A DNA stretch of 64,000 nt. Source: an uncultured Muribaculaceae bacterium. Lineage in GTDB: Bacteria; Bacteroidota; Bacteroidia; Bacteroidales; Muribaculaceae. A program made the translations under genes and the position numbers. The stretch is from contig CAJTWL010000004.1 of NCBI GenBank assembly GCA_910579845.1, positions 86,343 through 150,342 of the forward strand. Reading direction: 5' to 3'. Below the pieces are notes generated by a model. It saw only the letters and a list, made by a program, of their open reading frames with translations. It did no database searches and was not told the origin of the DNA. Positions 1-8,669 of the stretch are shown here, one piece after another (position 1 is the first letter of the stretch; each line of letters starts with the position of its first letter).

Positions 1-1
1 A

Positions 2-556
2 AGAATAACCGAATCGGCCATGCGCGGGGAGATCGACTTTAAGGAGAGCTTCACACGCAGAGTGGCTCTGTTGAAAGGTCTTGACGTCTCTGTTATGAAA
101 GAGATTGCAGAGAATCTGCCAATCACCGAGGGTGTCGAACGTCTGATGGAGGTGCTTAAACGTTCCGGATATAAAACCGCGATCCTTTCCGGAGGATTTA
201 CATATTTCGGAAATTATCTTAAACAGCGTTTCGGTTTCGACTATGTGTATGCAAACGAACTTGAGGTTGGAGAAGATGGTAAACTTACAGGTCGTTATGT
301 CGGAGATATTGTAGACGGCACAAGGAAAAAGGAACTTTTGCGTCTGCTTGCTCAGGTTGAGAATATAAATATAGCCCAGACAATAGCTGTCGGTGACGGT
401 GCGAACGACCTTCCGATGCTTTCGGAAGCCGGTCTCGGCATCGCTTTCCACGCAAAACCGAAAGTTAAGGCTGAGGCACAGCAGAGTATTTCGACCATAG
501 GAATAGACGGTGTTCTTTATTTCTTGGGTTTCAAGGACTCTTATATTAAAATGTAG
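2..556 (+). CDS. serB: Phosphoserine phosphatase SerB, 3' part
   Basis: The C-terminal part of a HAD-superfamily phosphoserine phosphatase, the last step of serine synthesis (phosphoserine to serine plus phosphate). The reading frame is open to the left edge, and the residues before the first ATG (RITESAMRGE) fit the SerB core, so the gene begins upstream of the window. The nucleophile DxD motif is therefore not visible. What is seen: ILSGGF (HAD motif II serine), KKELL (motif III lysine) and VGDGANDLPM (motif IV acidic cluster), all in family order. A normal stop closes it at 554-556. Bacteroidetes SerB often carries an N-terminal ACT domain, but that part lies outside the window. Confidence 0.93.
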   Translation, partial: RITESAMRGEIDFKESFTRRVALLKGLDVSVMKEIAENLPITEGVERLMEVLKRSGYKTAILSGGFTYFGNYLKQRFGFDYVYANELEVGEDGKLTGRYVGDIVDGTRKKELLRLLAQVENINIAQTIAVGDGANDLPMLSEAGLGIAFHAKPKVKAEAQQSISTIGIDGVLYFLGFKDSYIKM

Positions 557-603
557 ATCCATACACTAAGTCTATAACAAGTTCCCGACGCATACATTTA
601 AAG

Positions 604-1935
604 ATGATGAAAAGAACGATCTTTATTTTCTTTTATTCTTTGATGCTTGTCATAATGATGGGCTGTGAACAGACACAAAAGAGTTTCACGCATTATTATC
701 TATATGATACTTATACCGGACCGGTCGATGTATATTACTCACGCCCGGATGTTGATAGCATCAAAAGGGAGAATAATATCGAAAAAAGCTCATTTAAGGT
801 AGATGCGGCAACGGAGGTGACACTTGCAGACATTGAGAGAGTGGACTATACCGAGAAATACACACGTATTGTTCTGAGTGATTCGGTAGTAGGTTGGGTT
901 GAGACAAGAGTGATTCGTCCGCGTGTGGAACGTTATGTGCAACGTGTATCAATGACCGGATATGATACACACCTCACGCGCGCTTACACATTTGGAGAGG
1001 AACTGACAAATGCCGGCTCACCGGTTATAGGCAAAATCGTGCTGAACGATGAGTTTATGAGAATGTTCCGCCGCGACTATCAGAGATTTGTAAGGCCGTT
1101 ATATATCGCGCTCGCATCTGTAGGAACCGTTATGTTTGTGCTGTGGCTGTTGCTGACGCGTGGCGTGGTGAGTAGACAATCCATATTCAAGAGCATATAT
1201 ATAGGTTTGTGGATAACATTTATTCTTGCTTTCGCCATTGAAATTGTGCTTGGATGTGTATGTGATGCAGATCCAACTAAAATTCACGGTGAAGGATTCT
1301 GGAATATAGCATTTAATTTCCTGATTGTAATTTTATCTGTGCTTACACTGCTGTTGCAATGGAAAGTAATGCCCTCATTATTCTCAAATCTGCTTCCATT
1401 TGAAAGGATACCCGGAATAAAAATCAAGGGAAAGTCAGTAGACCATACAAAAGGTAATCTTGCGGTCCTTGCATTACTTGCATTTTTGATGGTACTTTGT
1501 ATGCTTGTATGGAAAAAGATGGTAGATGTCGTATTCTGGATTATGGTTGTTGTCCAGGTAATCGAATCTGTTTTGGTGATCATAGATGCTACCAGAACAA
1601 AACAATATTTCAGATCCATCCTGTATATCATATTCTTGCCGTTGTTTTTCGCATTATTAATGATAATAATTCTGTCATTTAAGACTGCAATTGGTCTTGT
1701 ATTCATGGGATATGCAGTTATAGCGAGTATACTATCAGATCCTCAGGGATTTTTACAGGCGGCAACAAATTCCGGTAGAAGCGGGTCTTCATCACTCAAC
1801 TCTGTTCAGACATCTTCAGGAGAAAATCTTGAAATAATGGAGGATCTTGGAAACGGTCGTGTACTTGATTCGCGTGGAGAGGTGAGACGACGGGTTTCAG
1901 ATTCGAGTAATATATTTAAGAAGCTTGAGGAATAG
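604..1935 (+). CDS. Membrane lipoprotein of unknown function with SH3-like region
   Basis: I do not recognise the family. A hydrophobic leader ends in IMMGC, a loose lipobox with Cys21. Residues about 35-110 look like a small beta-rich, SH3-like region (VDVYYS near its start, GWVETRV near its end). From about 166 to 377 there are roughly seven hydrophobic helices, followed by a polar serine-rich tail. If the lipobox is used, the protein has an outward N-terminus followed by a polytopic domain. That is unusual, because lipoproteins are normally not multi-pass. The leader could instead be an ordinary first helix. The gene stands alone 47 bases after serB. A sensing or envelope role is only a guess. 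Confidence 0.75.
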   Translation: MMKRTIFIFFYSLMLVIMMGCEQTQKSFTHYYLYDTYTGPVDVYYSRPDVDSIKRENNIEKSSFKVDAATEVTLADIERVDYTEKYTRIVLSDSVVGWVETRVIRPRVERYVQRVSMTGYDTHLTRAYTFGEELTNAGSPVIGKIVLNDEFMRMFRRDYQRFVRPLYIALASVGTVMFVLWLLLTRGVVSRQSIFKSIYIGLWITFILAFAIEIVLGCVCDADPTKIHGEGFWNIAFNFLIVILSVLTLLLQWKVMPSLFSNLLPFERIPGIKIKGKSVDHTKGNLAVLALLAFLMVLCMLVWKKMVDVVFWIMVVVQVIESVLVIIDATRTKQYFRSILYIIFLPLFFALLMIIILSFKTAIGLVFMGYAVIASILSDPQGFLQAATNSGRSGSSSLNSVQTSSGENLEIMEDLGNGRVLDSRGEVRRRVSDSSNIFKKLEE

Positions 1936-1977
1936 AGAAGAACCCATTATTCGTAAAAACAATAGATAAATTTTTTT

Positions 1978-2016
1978 GGACCGCATCCCATAAAACTGTT
2001 AATGGAGATGCGGTCC
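1978..2016 (+). other. Strong hairpin downstream of the lipoprotein gene
   Basis: GGACCGCATC (1978-1987) pairs perfectly with GATGCGGTCC (2007-2016), and CCAT/ATGG can extend it inside. A T-run lies on the 5' side and the 3' side is only mildly T-rich. It is therefore not a textbook intrinsic terminator, but it may still end or stabilise the upstream transcript. Confidence 0.55.
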
Positions 2017-2139
2017 CAGTTTATACTGCATGTTATTTTACGGATCAGTTGCGGTTTCAAACTATCGTGTGTTAAAATTGTTATAATTTTAACTTAAACT
2101 TATTTTGACTTAAGTTGTATATTATTAATTCCATCCGCT

Positions 2140-4476
2140 ATGAATAACCCATATGCTCCTCACATTCTGACCGCCGTTCTGATAATCATATCATCTCTTT
2201 GTTTATACGGACAACGCAATGAGCGAGGCAATGACAAATCCAGGCAGACTGTCGGTCTGGTACTAAGTGGCGGCGGTGCAAAAGGCATAGCCCATGTCGG
2301 TGTTATCAAGGCGCTGGAGGATAATGATATTCCAATTGATTATGTCACCGGCACATCGATGGGAGCGATCGTCGGGAGTCTATATTCATGTGGCTGGTCT
2401 CCTGACAGGATGATTGAGTTTTTCACTGCTCCGGATTTTCTCGACTGGAGTTCGGGCACTATAAATATAGATCGAACATTTTATGTAGAGTCTCCAGACC
2501 CATCTCCGGAATGGTTCTCTATCAATGCGGATATTAACAAGAAAGTCGAAAGGAATATATTGCCGACAAATTTAATCAGTCCGTTGCCGATGAATATGGA
2601 GTTCCTAAAACTTTATGTGCCGTATACAGCTCAGTGTGGCGAGAACTTCAACAATCTGTTTGTCCCTTTCAGGTGTGTGACAAGTGATGTTTACGGTAAA
2701 CATAAGATCGTGTTATCTAAAGGATCTTTAGGTGATGCCGTACGTGCTTCTATGAGTTTTCCGTTTGTATTTAAACCGATCAAATTGGATGGTGTACTTG
2801 TATATGACGGAGGAATATATGATAATTTCCCTGTAGATGTCATGCAGGAGGATTTCGATCCGGATTTTATAATAGGAGTCTCAGTATCAAGTCCGGATAA
2901 GAAACCGCAAGCAGGAAATGTGTATAGCCAGCTTGAGGATATGATCATACAGAATAATGATTATTCTGTTCCGTCAGAAAACGGCATAAAAATCCAGATC
3001 CCTGTTTTGAATTTTGGAGTATTGGATTTTGCCAAAGCTAAAACCATTTATGAGATAGGCTATAAAACCGGTCTGGGTATGGTTGATTCGATTAAGAAAA
3101 GAGTATATGCCAGAGAACCTTTGGAGAATGTTAACGAAAGAAGAAATGCGTTTGCAGATAGCACCCCGATTGTAAAATTTGATAATGTTAAAGTAACCGG
3201 ATTGTCAGATCCGGGACAAGTGCATTATATGCAATATCTTTTCACTCGAGGCAAACATGAGCCTATCGGTCTGAATCAGATAGAAGATTCCTACTATGAA
3301 GCAGTTACAGATGGAACCCTTTCTGATCTTCTTCCTCAGGCTGAACTTGGGAATGATAATGTGAATAATACACTGCTCCTTGAGGCAACACCTAAAAAGC
3401 CATGGTCTATGGGCTTTGGAGGCTGGATAACATCAACAACCAACAGTATGTTATATCTGGGTATAGGGTATCATAAACTTAGCTATAATACACTCGATGT
3501 AAAGCTGGGTGCTTGGATTGGCCAGTCATATATGGCTGGTATGTTGAGTGCAAGATTCAATATCCGTTCGGTTGTACCGTCATACTTCCGTCTGGAAGGT
3601 GTGTTGAGCAGACAGAAATTCTATGATTCACAATTACTTTTTTTTGAGAAATCAAGCCCTACCTTTATAACGGAAAATGATAATTTTATAAGAATAGGCT
3701 ATGAAAGAGCTTTGGGGCATAGACAGAAATTTTATCTGAATGCTGGTTACGGTTATATGTCTGATTCGTATTTTCCGACAAACATAACTGATTATTCCCA
3801 GACAGAGAAGGATAAGATGCAGTATCATATAGGGGCTATAAAATGCGGAGTAGCGGCAAATTCTTTAAATGATGATATGTATCCTTCCTCAGGAGAGAAA
3901 TGGTTTTCGGATATACAGCTTACTTATGAGTCCTCACGTTTCACACCTCATGGCGATAATGCGCTGCGAACATCGTTCCATGGAAGACCGCGTGCGTCTT
4001 TGGAATGTTATTGGACTAAGTATTATAATGTCGGCAGAAGTTTCCATCTGGGAGCTATGGCAAATATACTTGCCACCTTACAGCATCTGGAGCTTGATTA
4101 CACGTCTACTTTGATACACGCTCCCGAATTTGCTCCGACACCGTCGACAAAAAGCCTTTTTAATGAAGCTTTCCGTTCTGACAACTATATAGCCGCGGGA
4201 CTTATTCCGATCTGGAGCCCGATTCAAAGATTGCAGCTGCGGGGAGACTTTTATGTATATTCGCCAATGCGTCATCTTGAGAAAAAAGAAGAATACCGGG
4301 CACGTTATGAGGGTTGGTTCAAGAAAATAAGATTTATCGGCGAGGTTGCGGCTGTTTATAATTTCCCGTTTGCGAGTTTATCCGTATATTGCAATTATCT
4401 TTCCTATCCAAGTAAGAATTGGAATGTAGGAATAAATTTCGGTCTGTTCTTCAAAGCTCCAAAACTTTTGCGATAG
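2140..4476 (+). CDS. Patatin-like phospholipase with outer-membrane barrel domain
   Basis: A 778-residue two-part protein. After a signal peptide (about 1-24, ending LYGQ), residues about 38-240 form a patatin domain. It has the oxyanion loop GGGAKG (44-49), the nucleophile elbow GTSMG with Ser73, and DGG with Asp223, so the Ser-Asp dyad is complete. A POTRA-like stretch follows near 345-400, then a C-terminal domain rich in aromatic beta strands that resembles the surface antigen/BamA barrel. This arrangement is known from PlpD-type (type Vd) autotransported lipases and their Bacteroidetes relatives. The inferred role is a secreted or surface lipid acyl hydrolase. The gene is monocistronic, facing rmuC tail to tail 4 bases away. 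Confidence 0.88.
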   Translation: MNNPYAPHILTAVLIIISSLCLYGQRNERGNDKSRQTVGLVLSGGGAKGIAHVGVIKALEDNDIPIDYVTGTSMGAIVGSLYSCGWSPDRMIEFFTAPDFLDWSSGTINIDRTFYVESPDPSPEWFSINADINKKVERNILPTNLISPLPMNMEFLKLYVPYTAQCGENFNNLFVPFRCVTSDVYGKHKIVLSKGSLGDAVRASMSFPFVFKPIKLDGVLVYDGGIYDNFPVDVMQEDFDPDFIIGVSVSSPDKKPQAGNVYSQLEDMIIQNNDYSVPSENGIKIQIPVLNFGVLDFAKAKTIYEIGYKTGLGMVDSIKKRVYAREPLENVNERRNAFADSTPIVKFDNVKVTGLSDPGQVHYMQYLFTRGKHEPIGLNQIEDSYYEAVTDGTLSDLLPQAELGNDNVNNTLLLEATPKKPWSMGFGGWITSTTNSMLYLGIGYHKLSYNTLDVKLGAWIGQSYMAGMLSARFNIRSVVPSYFRLEGVLSRQKFYDSQLLFFEKSSPTFITENDNFIRIGYERALGHRQKFYLNAGYGYMSDSYFPTNITDYSQTEKDKMQYHIGAIKCGVAANSLNDDMYPSSGEKWFSDIQLTYESSRFTPHGDNALRTSFHGRPRASLECYWTKYYNVGRSFHLGAMANILATLQHLELDYTSTLIHAPEFAPTPSTKSLFNEAFRSDNYIAAGLIPIWSPIQRLQLRGDFYVYSPMRHLEKKEEYRARYEGWFKKIRFIGEVAAVYNFPFASLSVYCNYLSYPSKNWNVGINFGLFFKAPKLLR

Positions 4477-4480
4477 TTCC

Positions 4481-5677
4481 TTACAGTTTCTCAGTTTCTA
4501 TTTCTGAAATTACCATATCATCAGGTAGGCTTTTGGTTGTTCTTGCACCAAGATTTTTCAATTTTTCAGCCCGGGCGATTACTGAACGTTGTCCGGTAAT
4601 AAGTTTTGAAAACGCTGAATCATAGCTGTCAGTAGCTTTCTTCAGATAATCTTCGATAGAATGCATATCCTTTACAAATGAAGTTATCGAGTCGTAAAGC
4701 AGACCACCGAGGCGGGCTATTTCCGCGGCGTTCCGATCCTGATTATCCTTACGCCACAGCTGGTTGACAATCATAAGAATACCTGTGATCTGGGATGGTG
4801 ATACAAGCGTGATTTTGCGTGAAGATGCATATGTCAAAAGATTACTGTCATTATCGATTGCCAGAATCATAGCGCCATCATTCGGTATAAACATCAACAC
4901 CTGTTCCAATGCATTGGTTATTGATTTGGAGTAATTTTTGGCAGCCAATTCATCGATATGCCGTTTTATCGAGGTAACGTGTTTTCTGATCGCTTCTTGT
5001 TGCTTCCCCGAACTGTCGGCTTCACAAAAATCGATGTATGATGACAGAGATGTTTTTGCATCAACAATAATTTCACGACTTTGTGGCAGATGAATAATAA
5101 TATCGGGTCTGAGTCTCGCCCCCGAGTCGTTGTGCAGAGATGTGCCCTCTGAAGTCCTGGTTACCTGGGTTTCATAATTTATACCGGGAAGTAATCCGGC
5201 GTTTTCAAGCAATCTTTCCAGCACTGATTCTCCCCATTTCCCTTGGATGCGGTTATTTCCTTTCAGAGCCGATGCAAGATTACGCGCATCTTCTCCTATT
5301 GTCAGATTAAGTCGGGTGAGGTGCTCCAATTGATCTGACAGTGATTTGCGCGATGCAGATGCATCGTTGTATGATCTCTGCATGATATTGTTGAAATCCT
5401 CGATGCGTATTTTAAGTGGGGATAGAAGTTTCTCAAGCTCGGAGGAAGTCGATTCCTTGATGTAATTTGCATTTCTGTCAAGTGAATCCGAAGCTATTAC
5501 TTTGAACCTGTCTTCCATCATTTCATTGTTACGCTGCAAATCCTTAATGATCTGAGTGAGATTGTGCATTTCTTTAATACTCTTTGCCGATTTGGATTGC
5601 TGATTCCTTATGATGAAAATTAAAATCAGCAAGGTGACTGTCAGGATTATAATCAGTGGAATGTAAAGCAAATCCAT
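4481..5677 (-). CDS. rmuC: DNA recombination protein RmuC
   Basis: A 398-residue RmuC-family protein. It has one N-terminal membrane helix (about 4-24), a long coiled-coil stretch (about 30-130) and the RmuC nuclease-like core. Motifs include GNNRIQGKWGE, LRPDIIIHLP, IIVDAKTSL and VLMFIPNDGA. RmuC is thought to limit inversions at short repeats and is built on a PD-(D/E)xK-like fold; the DAK of IVDAKTS fits that. It lies 11 bases after apbE on the same strand and is probably co-transcribed with it. Confidence 0.93.
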   Translation of the reverse strand: MDLLYIPLIIILTVTLLILIFIIRNQQSKSAKSIKEMHNLTQIIKDLQRNNEMMEDRFKVIASDSLDRNANYIKESTSSELEKLLSPLKIRIEDFNNIMQRSYNDASASRKSLSDQLEHLTRLNLTIGEDARNLASALKGNNRIQGKWGESVLERLLENAGLLPGINYETQVTRTSEGTSLHNDSGARLRPDIIIHLPQSREIIVDAKTSLSSYIDFCEADSSGKQQEAIRKHVTSIKRHIDELAAKNYSKSITNALEQVLMFIPNDGAMILAIDNDSNLLTYASSRKITLVSPSQITGILMIVNQLWRKDNQDRNAAEIARLGGLLYDSITSFVKDMHSIEDYLKKATDSYDSAFSKLITGQRSVIARAEKLKNLGARTTKSLPDDMVISEIETEKL

Positions 5678-5688
5678 CTCTACTTATG

Positions 5689-6696
5689 TTATTGCCGGAT
5701 AATCAGTTTTTCGAATCTCTTGGAACACCACATTGATGAGTCATTAAATATCAGCATTACCGGAATATCAAGACGTTCTATAAGTTTGACTGCCTCTTCC
5801 TTTTCCATAGCCATGAATGCAGTCGCAAAACCATCAGCTTCCATGGCTGTCTTTGAAAGGACTGTCGCGCTTATGATATTGGTCTGAATAGGACGTCCGG
5901 TTTTATAAGAGATTGTATGTCCATAGGTTGTAGATCCATTGGATTGTGTATTACGGTAATTTCCGGAGGTCGCCATGCCCATGTCGCTGAATGCTATTAC
6001 TGCCTGCGATATATGGTCCGCGGCTTTTTTCCCATATACCGGTTTATCGACAGAGATTTTCCAGTTTCCATTCTCCGGATTATGACCTTTGGCGAGAATC
6101 TCTCCTCCAATTTCAATCAGATAGTTTTCTACTCCATTGCGTTCGAACATCTCTCCAATGGCATCACATCCATACCCTTTCGCGATAGCTGAAAAATTGA
6201 ACTCTATTCCCGGATTATCCTTTATCAATGCATCATTGAATAGTCTTGTTCTGGAAATTCCGGTAATCTTCAATAGTGAGTCAATGCGCAATGTGTCTGC
6301 GGTTGGTGTATGCCCTTCGCCAAACCCCCATGCCGTTATAAGAGGAGACAAAGTAGGATCGAATGCACCACCGGTAATTTTATTGATTCTACGTGACATT
6401 ACATAGACTCGTATGAAATCTGTGTTTACAGGAGTTGAATCCTGCATGTTGACTCTTGACACAAGAGATGTTGAATCGAAACATGAAAGTGATTTGCCTG
6501 TTCTTTGCAGTGTGGCTGTAATACTGTCTCCAAGAGACTCCGCACCGTTGAAAGTCACATGATATGACGTATTCCATATAAGTCCCTCTTTCTTACTCCA
6601 AGTTCCGTTTTTAGCTTTGCTCTTACTGCATGAAACCCCTAAAAAGGATATAAATAAAAAAATAAAAGCAAATTCAAAATACTTTCTATAATGCAT
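5689..6696 (-). CDS. apbE: FAD:protein FMN transferase (ApbE family), lipoprotein
   Basis: A 335-residue periplasmic ApbE-type flavinyltransferase. It attaches FMN from FAD to Thr/Ser of target proteins such as Na+-NQR and RNF subunits. The leader ends FLGVSC (Cys23), a lipobox. Family motifs are present: FDPTLSPLITAWGFG, FNFSAIAKGYGCDAI, IEIGGEILAKG, MGMATSGNYRN and ADGFATAFMAM, the last being the metal-binding region. No NQR/RNF target is encoded in this window. It is first in a likely two-gene unit with rmuC. A possible -7 box TATCTTTG (complement of 6710-6717) lies just upstream. Confidence 0.92.
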   Translation of the reverse strand: MHYRKYFEFAFIFLFISFLGVSCSKSKAKNGTWSKKEGLIWNTSYHVTFNGAESLGDSITATLQRTGKSLSCFDSTSLVSRVNMQDSTPVNTDFIRVYVMSRRINKITGGAFDPTLSPLITAWGFGEGHTPTADTLRIDSLLKITGISRTRLFNDALIKDNPGIEFNFSAIAKGYGCDAIGEMFERNGVENYLIEIGGEILAKGHNPENGNWKISVDKPVYGKKAADHISQAVIAFSDMGMATSGNYRNTQSNGSTTYGHTISYKTGRPIQTNIISATVLSKTAMEADGFATAFMAMEKEEAVKLIERLDIPVMLIFNDSSMWCSKRFEKLIIRQ

Positions 6697-6730
6697 AAGT
6701 GTTTAAATTCAAAGATAGTGGTGTTATGTA

Positions 6731-6762
6731 TTGCAAATATAACAAAATTATTGCTATATTTG
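6731..6762 (+). promoter_or_regulatory. Candidate promoter overlapping the first hairpin repeat
   Basis: TTG at 6731-6733, 21 bases, then TATATTTG at 6755-6762. This matches the Bacteroidetes sigma-A form (TTG, 19-21 bases, TAnnTTTG). The -7 box is the left edge of repeat copy 1. Transcription would run through both repeat copies into the DJ-1 gene. Confidence 0.45.
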
Positions 6763-6814
6763 ACTCACATAATTGGCTTTGCCACCGCGACCCGGCTTTC
6801 AGCCGACTTTCGCT
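6755..6814 (+). repeat. Dispersed hairpin repeat, copy 1
   Basis: First of three near-identical copies of a roughly 60-base unit (others at 6841-6901 and 52020-52079). It contains hairpin TGGC-TTT-GCCA, then CGGCT-TTC-AGCCG enclosed by GCGA...TCGC. It is non-coding and lies between the divergent apbE and DJ-1 genes. Confidence 0.8.
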
Positions 6815-6840
6815 ATTATGTTTCGCCGAATATCCTTTCG

Positions 6841-6901
6841 TATATTTGACTCACATAATTGGCTTTGCCACCGCGAACCGGCTTTTCAGCCGACATTCGC
6901 T
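6841..6901 (+). repeat. Dispersed hairpin repeat, copy 2
   Basis: Second copy, 86 bases after the first. It has the same TGGC-TTT-GCCA hairpin. Its second hairpin is CGGCT-TTTC-AGCCG inside a GCGAA...TTCGC outer stem. It differs from copy 1 by a few substitutions and one extra T in the loop. It ends 15 bases before the DJ-1 start, so it would form the 5' leader of that mRNA. Confidence 0.8.
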
Positions 6902-6916
6902 CTTATTTAAAAATAT

Positions 6917-7513
6917 ATGCTTATGAAAGAAAGTTTTGTTTTTCTTGCCGAGGGTTTTGAGGAGGTAGAGGCATTGACTCCTGTGGATGTCCTGCGTAGG
7001 GCTGGTATGCCTGTAAAGACGGTTTCTATTACCAGTAGCCTTCAAGTCACAGGAGCGCATGGAGTAACAGTAAATGCAGATGTTCTTTTTGACAACACGA
7101 TGTTTAAAGACGCGGCATGGATTATTCTTCCGGGAGGAATGCCCGGTGCCTCAAATCTGTATGAATTCGCTCCTCTGCATGGGTTGCTTGTAAACCAGTT
7201 TGAGTCCGAGAATGGAAAGATAGCCGCGATTTGTGCCTCGCCTGCCGTTGTTTTGGGACAGATGGGACTACTTAAGGATAGGGAGGCTATATGCTATCCG
7301 GGGTTTGAAGAGTTGATGGCAGGGGCTCGCAAATCACAGAAATCTGTTGTTGTGGATGATAAATTTGTTCTTGGTGCCGGACCTGCGCTTGCGTTAAGTT
7401 GGTCGCTTGCGATTGTGGCGAGTGAGCTCGGTCAGGATAAAGCGGATTCCATTGCATCGGGGATGTTGTTATATACCAATAATCATTCTGATCTGGGTAA
7501 TTATTTCGGATGA
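6917..7513 (+). CDS. DJ-1/PfpI family protein
   Basis: A 198-residue DJ-1/ThiJ protein of normal family length. The reactive cysteine sits in the nucleophile elbow (AAICASPAVVL, Cys106), and the supporting glutamates are in AEGFEEVE near the N-terminus. Relatives act as glyoxalase III/deglycase-like or redox-protective enzymes in the cytoplasm; the exact substrate is unknown. Two in-frame ATGs (6917, 6923) are possible starts, and I keep the first. Its stop overlaps the start of the next gene (ATGA), so the two are translationally coupled. Confidence 0.9.
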   Translation: MLMKESFVFLAEGFEEVEALTPVDVLRRAGMPVKTVSITSSLQVTGAHGVTVNADVLFDNTMFKDAAWIILPGGMPGASNLYEFAPLHGLLVNQFESENGKIAAICASPAVVLGQMGLLKDREAICYPGFEELMAGARKSQKSVVVDDKFVLGAGPALALSWSLAIVASELGQDKADSIASGMLLYTNNHSDLGNYFG

Positions 7514-8115
7514 GTACAGATTTGTATTACACTATACGGGAAGCCGGTCAGTCTAAATTCGTAGAAAAGATGAGCCGGTTTCTTTCGTTTGCATTGCCTG
7601 TGACAACCGCTGAAGAGGCGCGGGCTCTTGTAAAGAAATATCAGAATGAATATCATGATGCCCGTCATGTCTGTTGGGCATATATGCTTGGAGCGGATAG
7701 AAACGAGTGGCAGCTGAACGATAATGGAGAACCGTCCGGAACGGCGGGTAAACCTATTCTTGGTCAGATTAATAGTTTCGGACTTACAAATGTACTTGTC
7801 ATTGTTGTGCGCTATTTCGGGGGGATAAAACTCGGGACGCCGGGACTTATTGCCGCATATAGAGAGGCGGCAAGACTTGTTCTCGAGGCTGCAGGAAAGA
7901 AGGAGATGAGAAAAATGACAAGGCTGAATCTGACATTCCCATATGTGAATATGGATAGTGTTATGCGGCTTATCAAAGGTGGTGACATTGAAATACTGGA
8001 AAGGAACTTTGACAATGTATGTACACTGCTTGTTGAGTCGCCTGAGAGCGGGGCAGAAGTATTTATAGGGAAGTTAGGCAAGATAGAGGGAGTAGATATC
8101 GATAAAATTATATAA
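7510..8115 (+). CDS. yigZ: YigZ/IMPACT family protein
   Basis: A 201-residue member of UPF0029 (YigZ/IMPACT). The N-terminal domain shows the family run KFVEKMSRFLSF, then HDARHVCWAY, NDNGEPSGTAGKPIL and VVRYFGGIKLGTPGLI, followed by a ferredoxin-like C-terminal domain of about 70 residues. In eukaryotes IMPACT modulates GCN2; the bacterial role is not settled, and a link to translation or proline metabolism has been suggested. The ATG overlaps the DJ-1 stop by four bases, so both come from one transcript. Confidence 0.92.
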   Translation: MSTDLYYTIREAGQSKFVEKMSRFLSFALPVTTAEEARALVKKYQNEYHDARHVCWAYMLGADRNEWQLNDNGEPSGTAGKPILGQINSFGLTNVLVIVVRYFGGIKLGTPGLIAAYREAARLVLEAAGKKEMRKMTRLNLTFPYVNMDSVMRLIKGGDIEILERNFDNVCTLLVESPESGAEVFIGKLGKIEGVDIDKII

Positions 8116-8242
8116 TTTACATTGAAAACAGGTTTTCGGAGCATAAAATTGGTTTAGAATATATAAACTATCAAAAAAAATTACGATATTTGCAAAATGA
8201 AAAATATTGGGAAGACGAGATGTCGGATTCTCGAATTTTAAG

Positions 8243-8280
8243 AAACAGTTTAGAAACAGTTTCTTAAATTTAAACTGTTT
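8243..8280. promoter_or_regulatory. Triple AAACWGTTT palindromes before the HU gene
   Basis: Three copies of the odd palindrome AAACWGTTT lie at 8243-8251, 8254-8262 and 8272-8280. With flanking bases the outer two form a larger inverted repeat (AAGAAACAGTTT against AAACTGTTTCTT). This looks like an operator cluster or a 5' leader hairpin for the HU gene. Further copies occur at 8853-8861, 9026-9034 and 50240-50248. Confidence 0.55.
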
Positions 8281-8326
8281 CTTAGAATGGATTTGACCGG
8301 TTTAGAAACAAGAAGAATCAATAAAA

Positions 8327-8599
8327 ATGACAAAAGCAGAAATTGTAACAGAAATTTCACGCAACACTGGTCTTGACAAGGCGGCTGTGCTTGCGACTGT
8401 GGAAAAATTCATGGATGTAGTAAAAGAATCCATGGCTAATGGTGAGAATGTGTATCTTCGTGGATTCGGCAGTTTCATTATCAAGGACCGTAAGGAGAAG
8501 ATCGGTAGAAATATCACAAAGAATACTGCAATTAAGATTGAGGCTCGCAAGATTCCGGCTTTCAAACCATCCAATGTGTTCAAAGACGTTGTTAAATAA
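8327..8599 (+). CDS. HU/IHF family DNA-binding protein
   Basis: A 90-residue nucleoid protein of standard HU/IHF length. It begins MTKAEIVTEISRNTG, has the beta-arm entry GFGSFIIKDRKEKIGRN, and its arm and tail (IPAFKPSNVFKDVVK) match the bacterial DNA-bending family. It bends and compacts DNA as a dimer. Bacteroidetes usually encode several paralogues, so I do not assign hupA, hupB or ihf. It has palindromic boxes upstream and is followed 70 bases later by a tiny basic-protein gene, possibly on the same transcript. Confidence 0.95.
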   Translation: MTKAEIVTEISRNTGLDKAAVLATVEKFMDVVKESMANGENVYLRGFGSFIIKDRKEKIGRNITKNTAIKIEARKIPAFKPSNVFKDVVK

Positions 8600-8669
8600 G
8601 TCGTTGCTGAACAATCAATCTGTGCATAATAAACCATAGAAATAATTAACAATATAAAATTTAGTAATC

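Noticed and set aside
1978..2016. Textbook intrinsic terminator
   Set aside because: The stem is strong but the T-run precedes rather than follows it, so it is listed only as a hairpin.
6699..6926. Open frame through the two hairpin repeats before the DJ-1 gene
   Set aside because: The peptide only reflects the duplicated repeat; no conserved protein signal, and the stems explain the sequence better.
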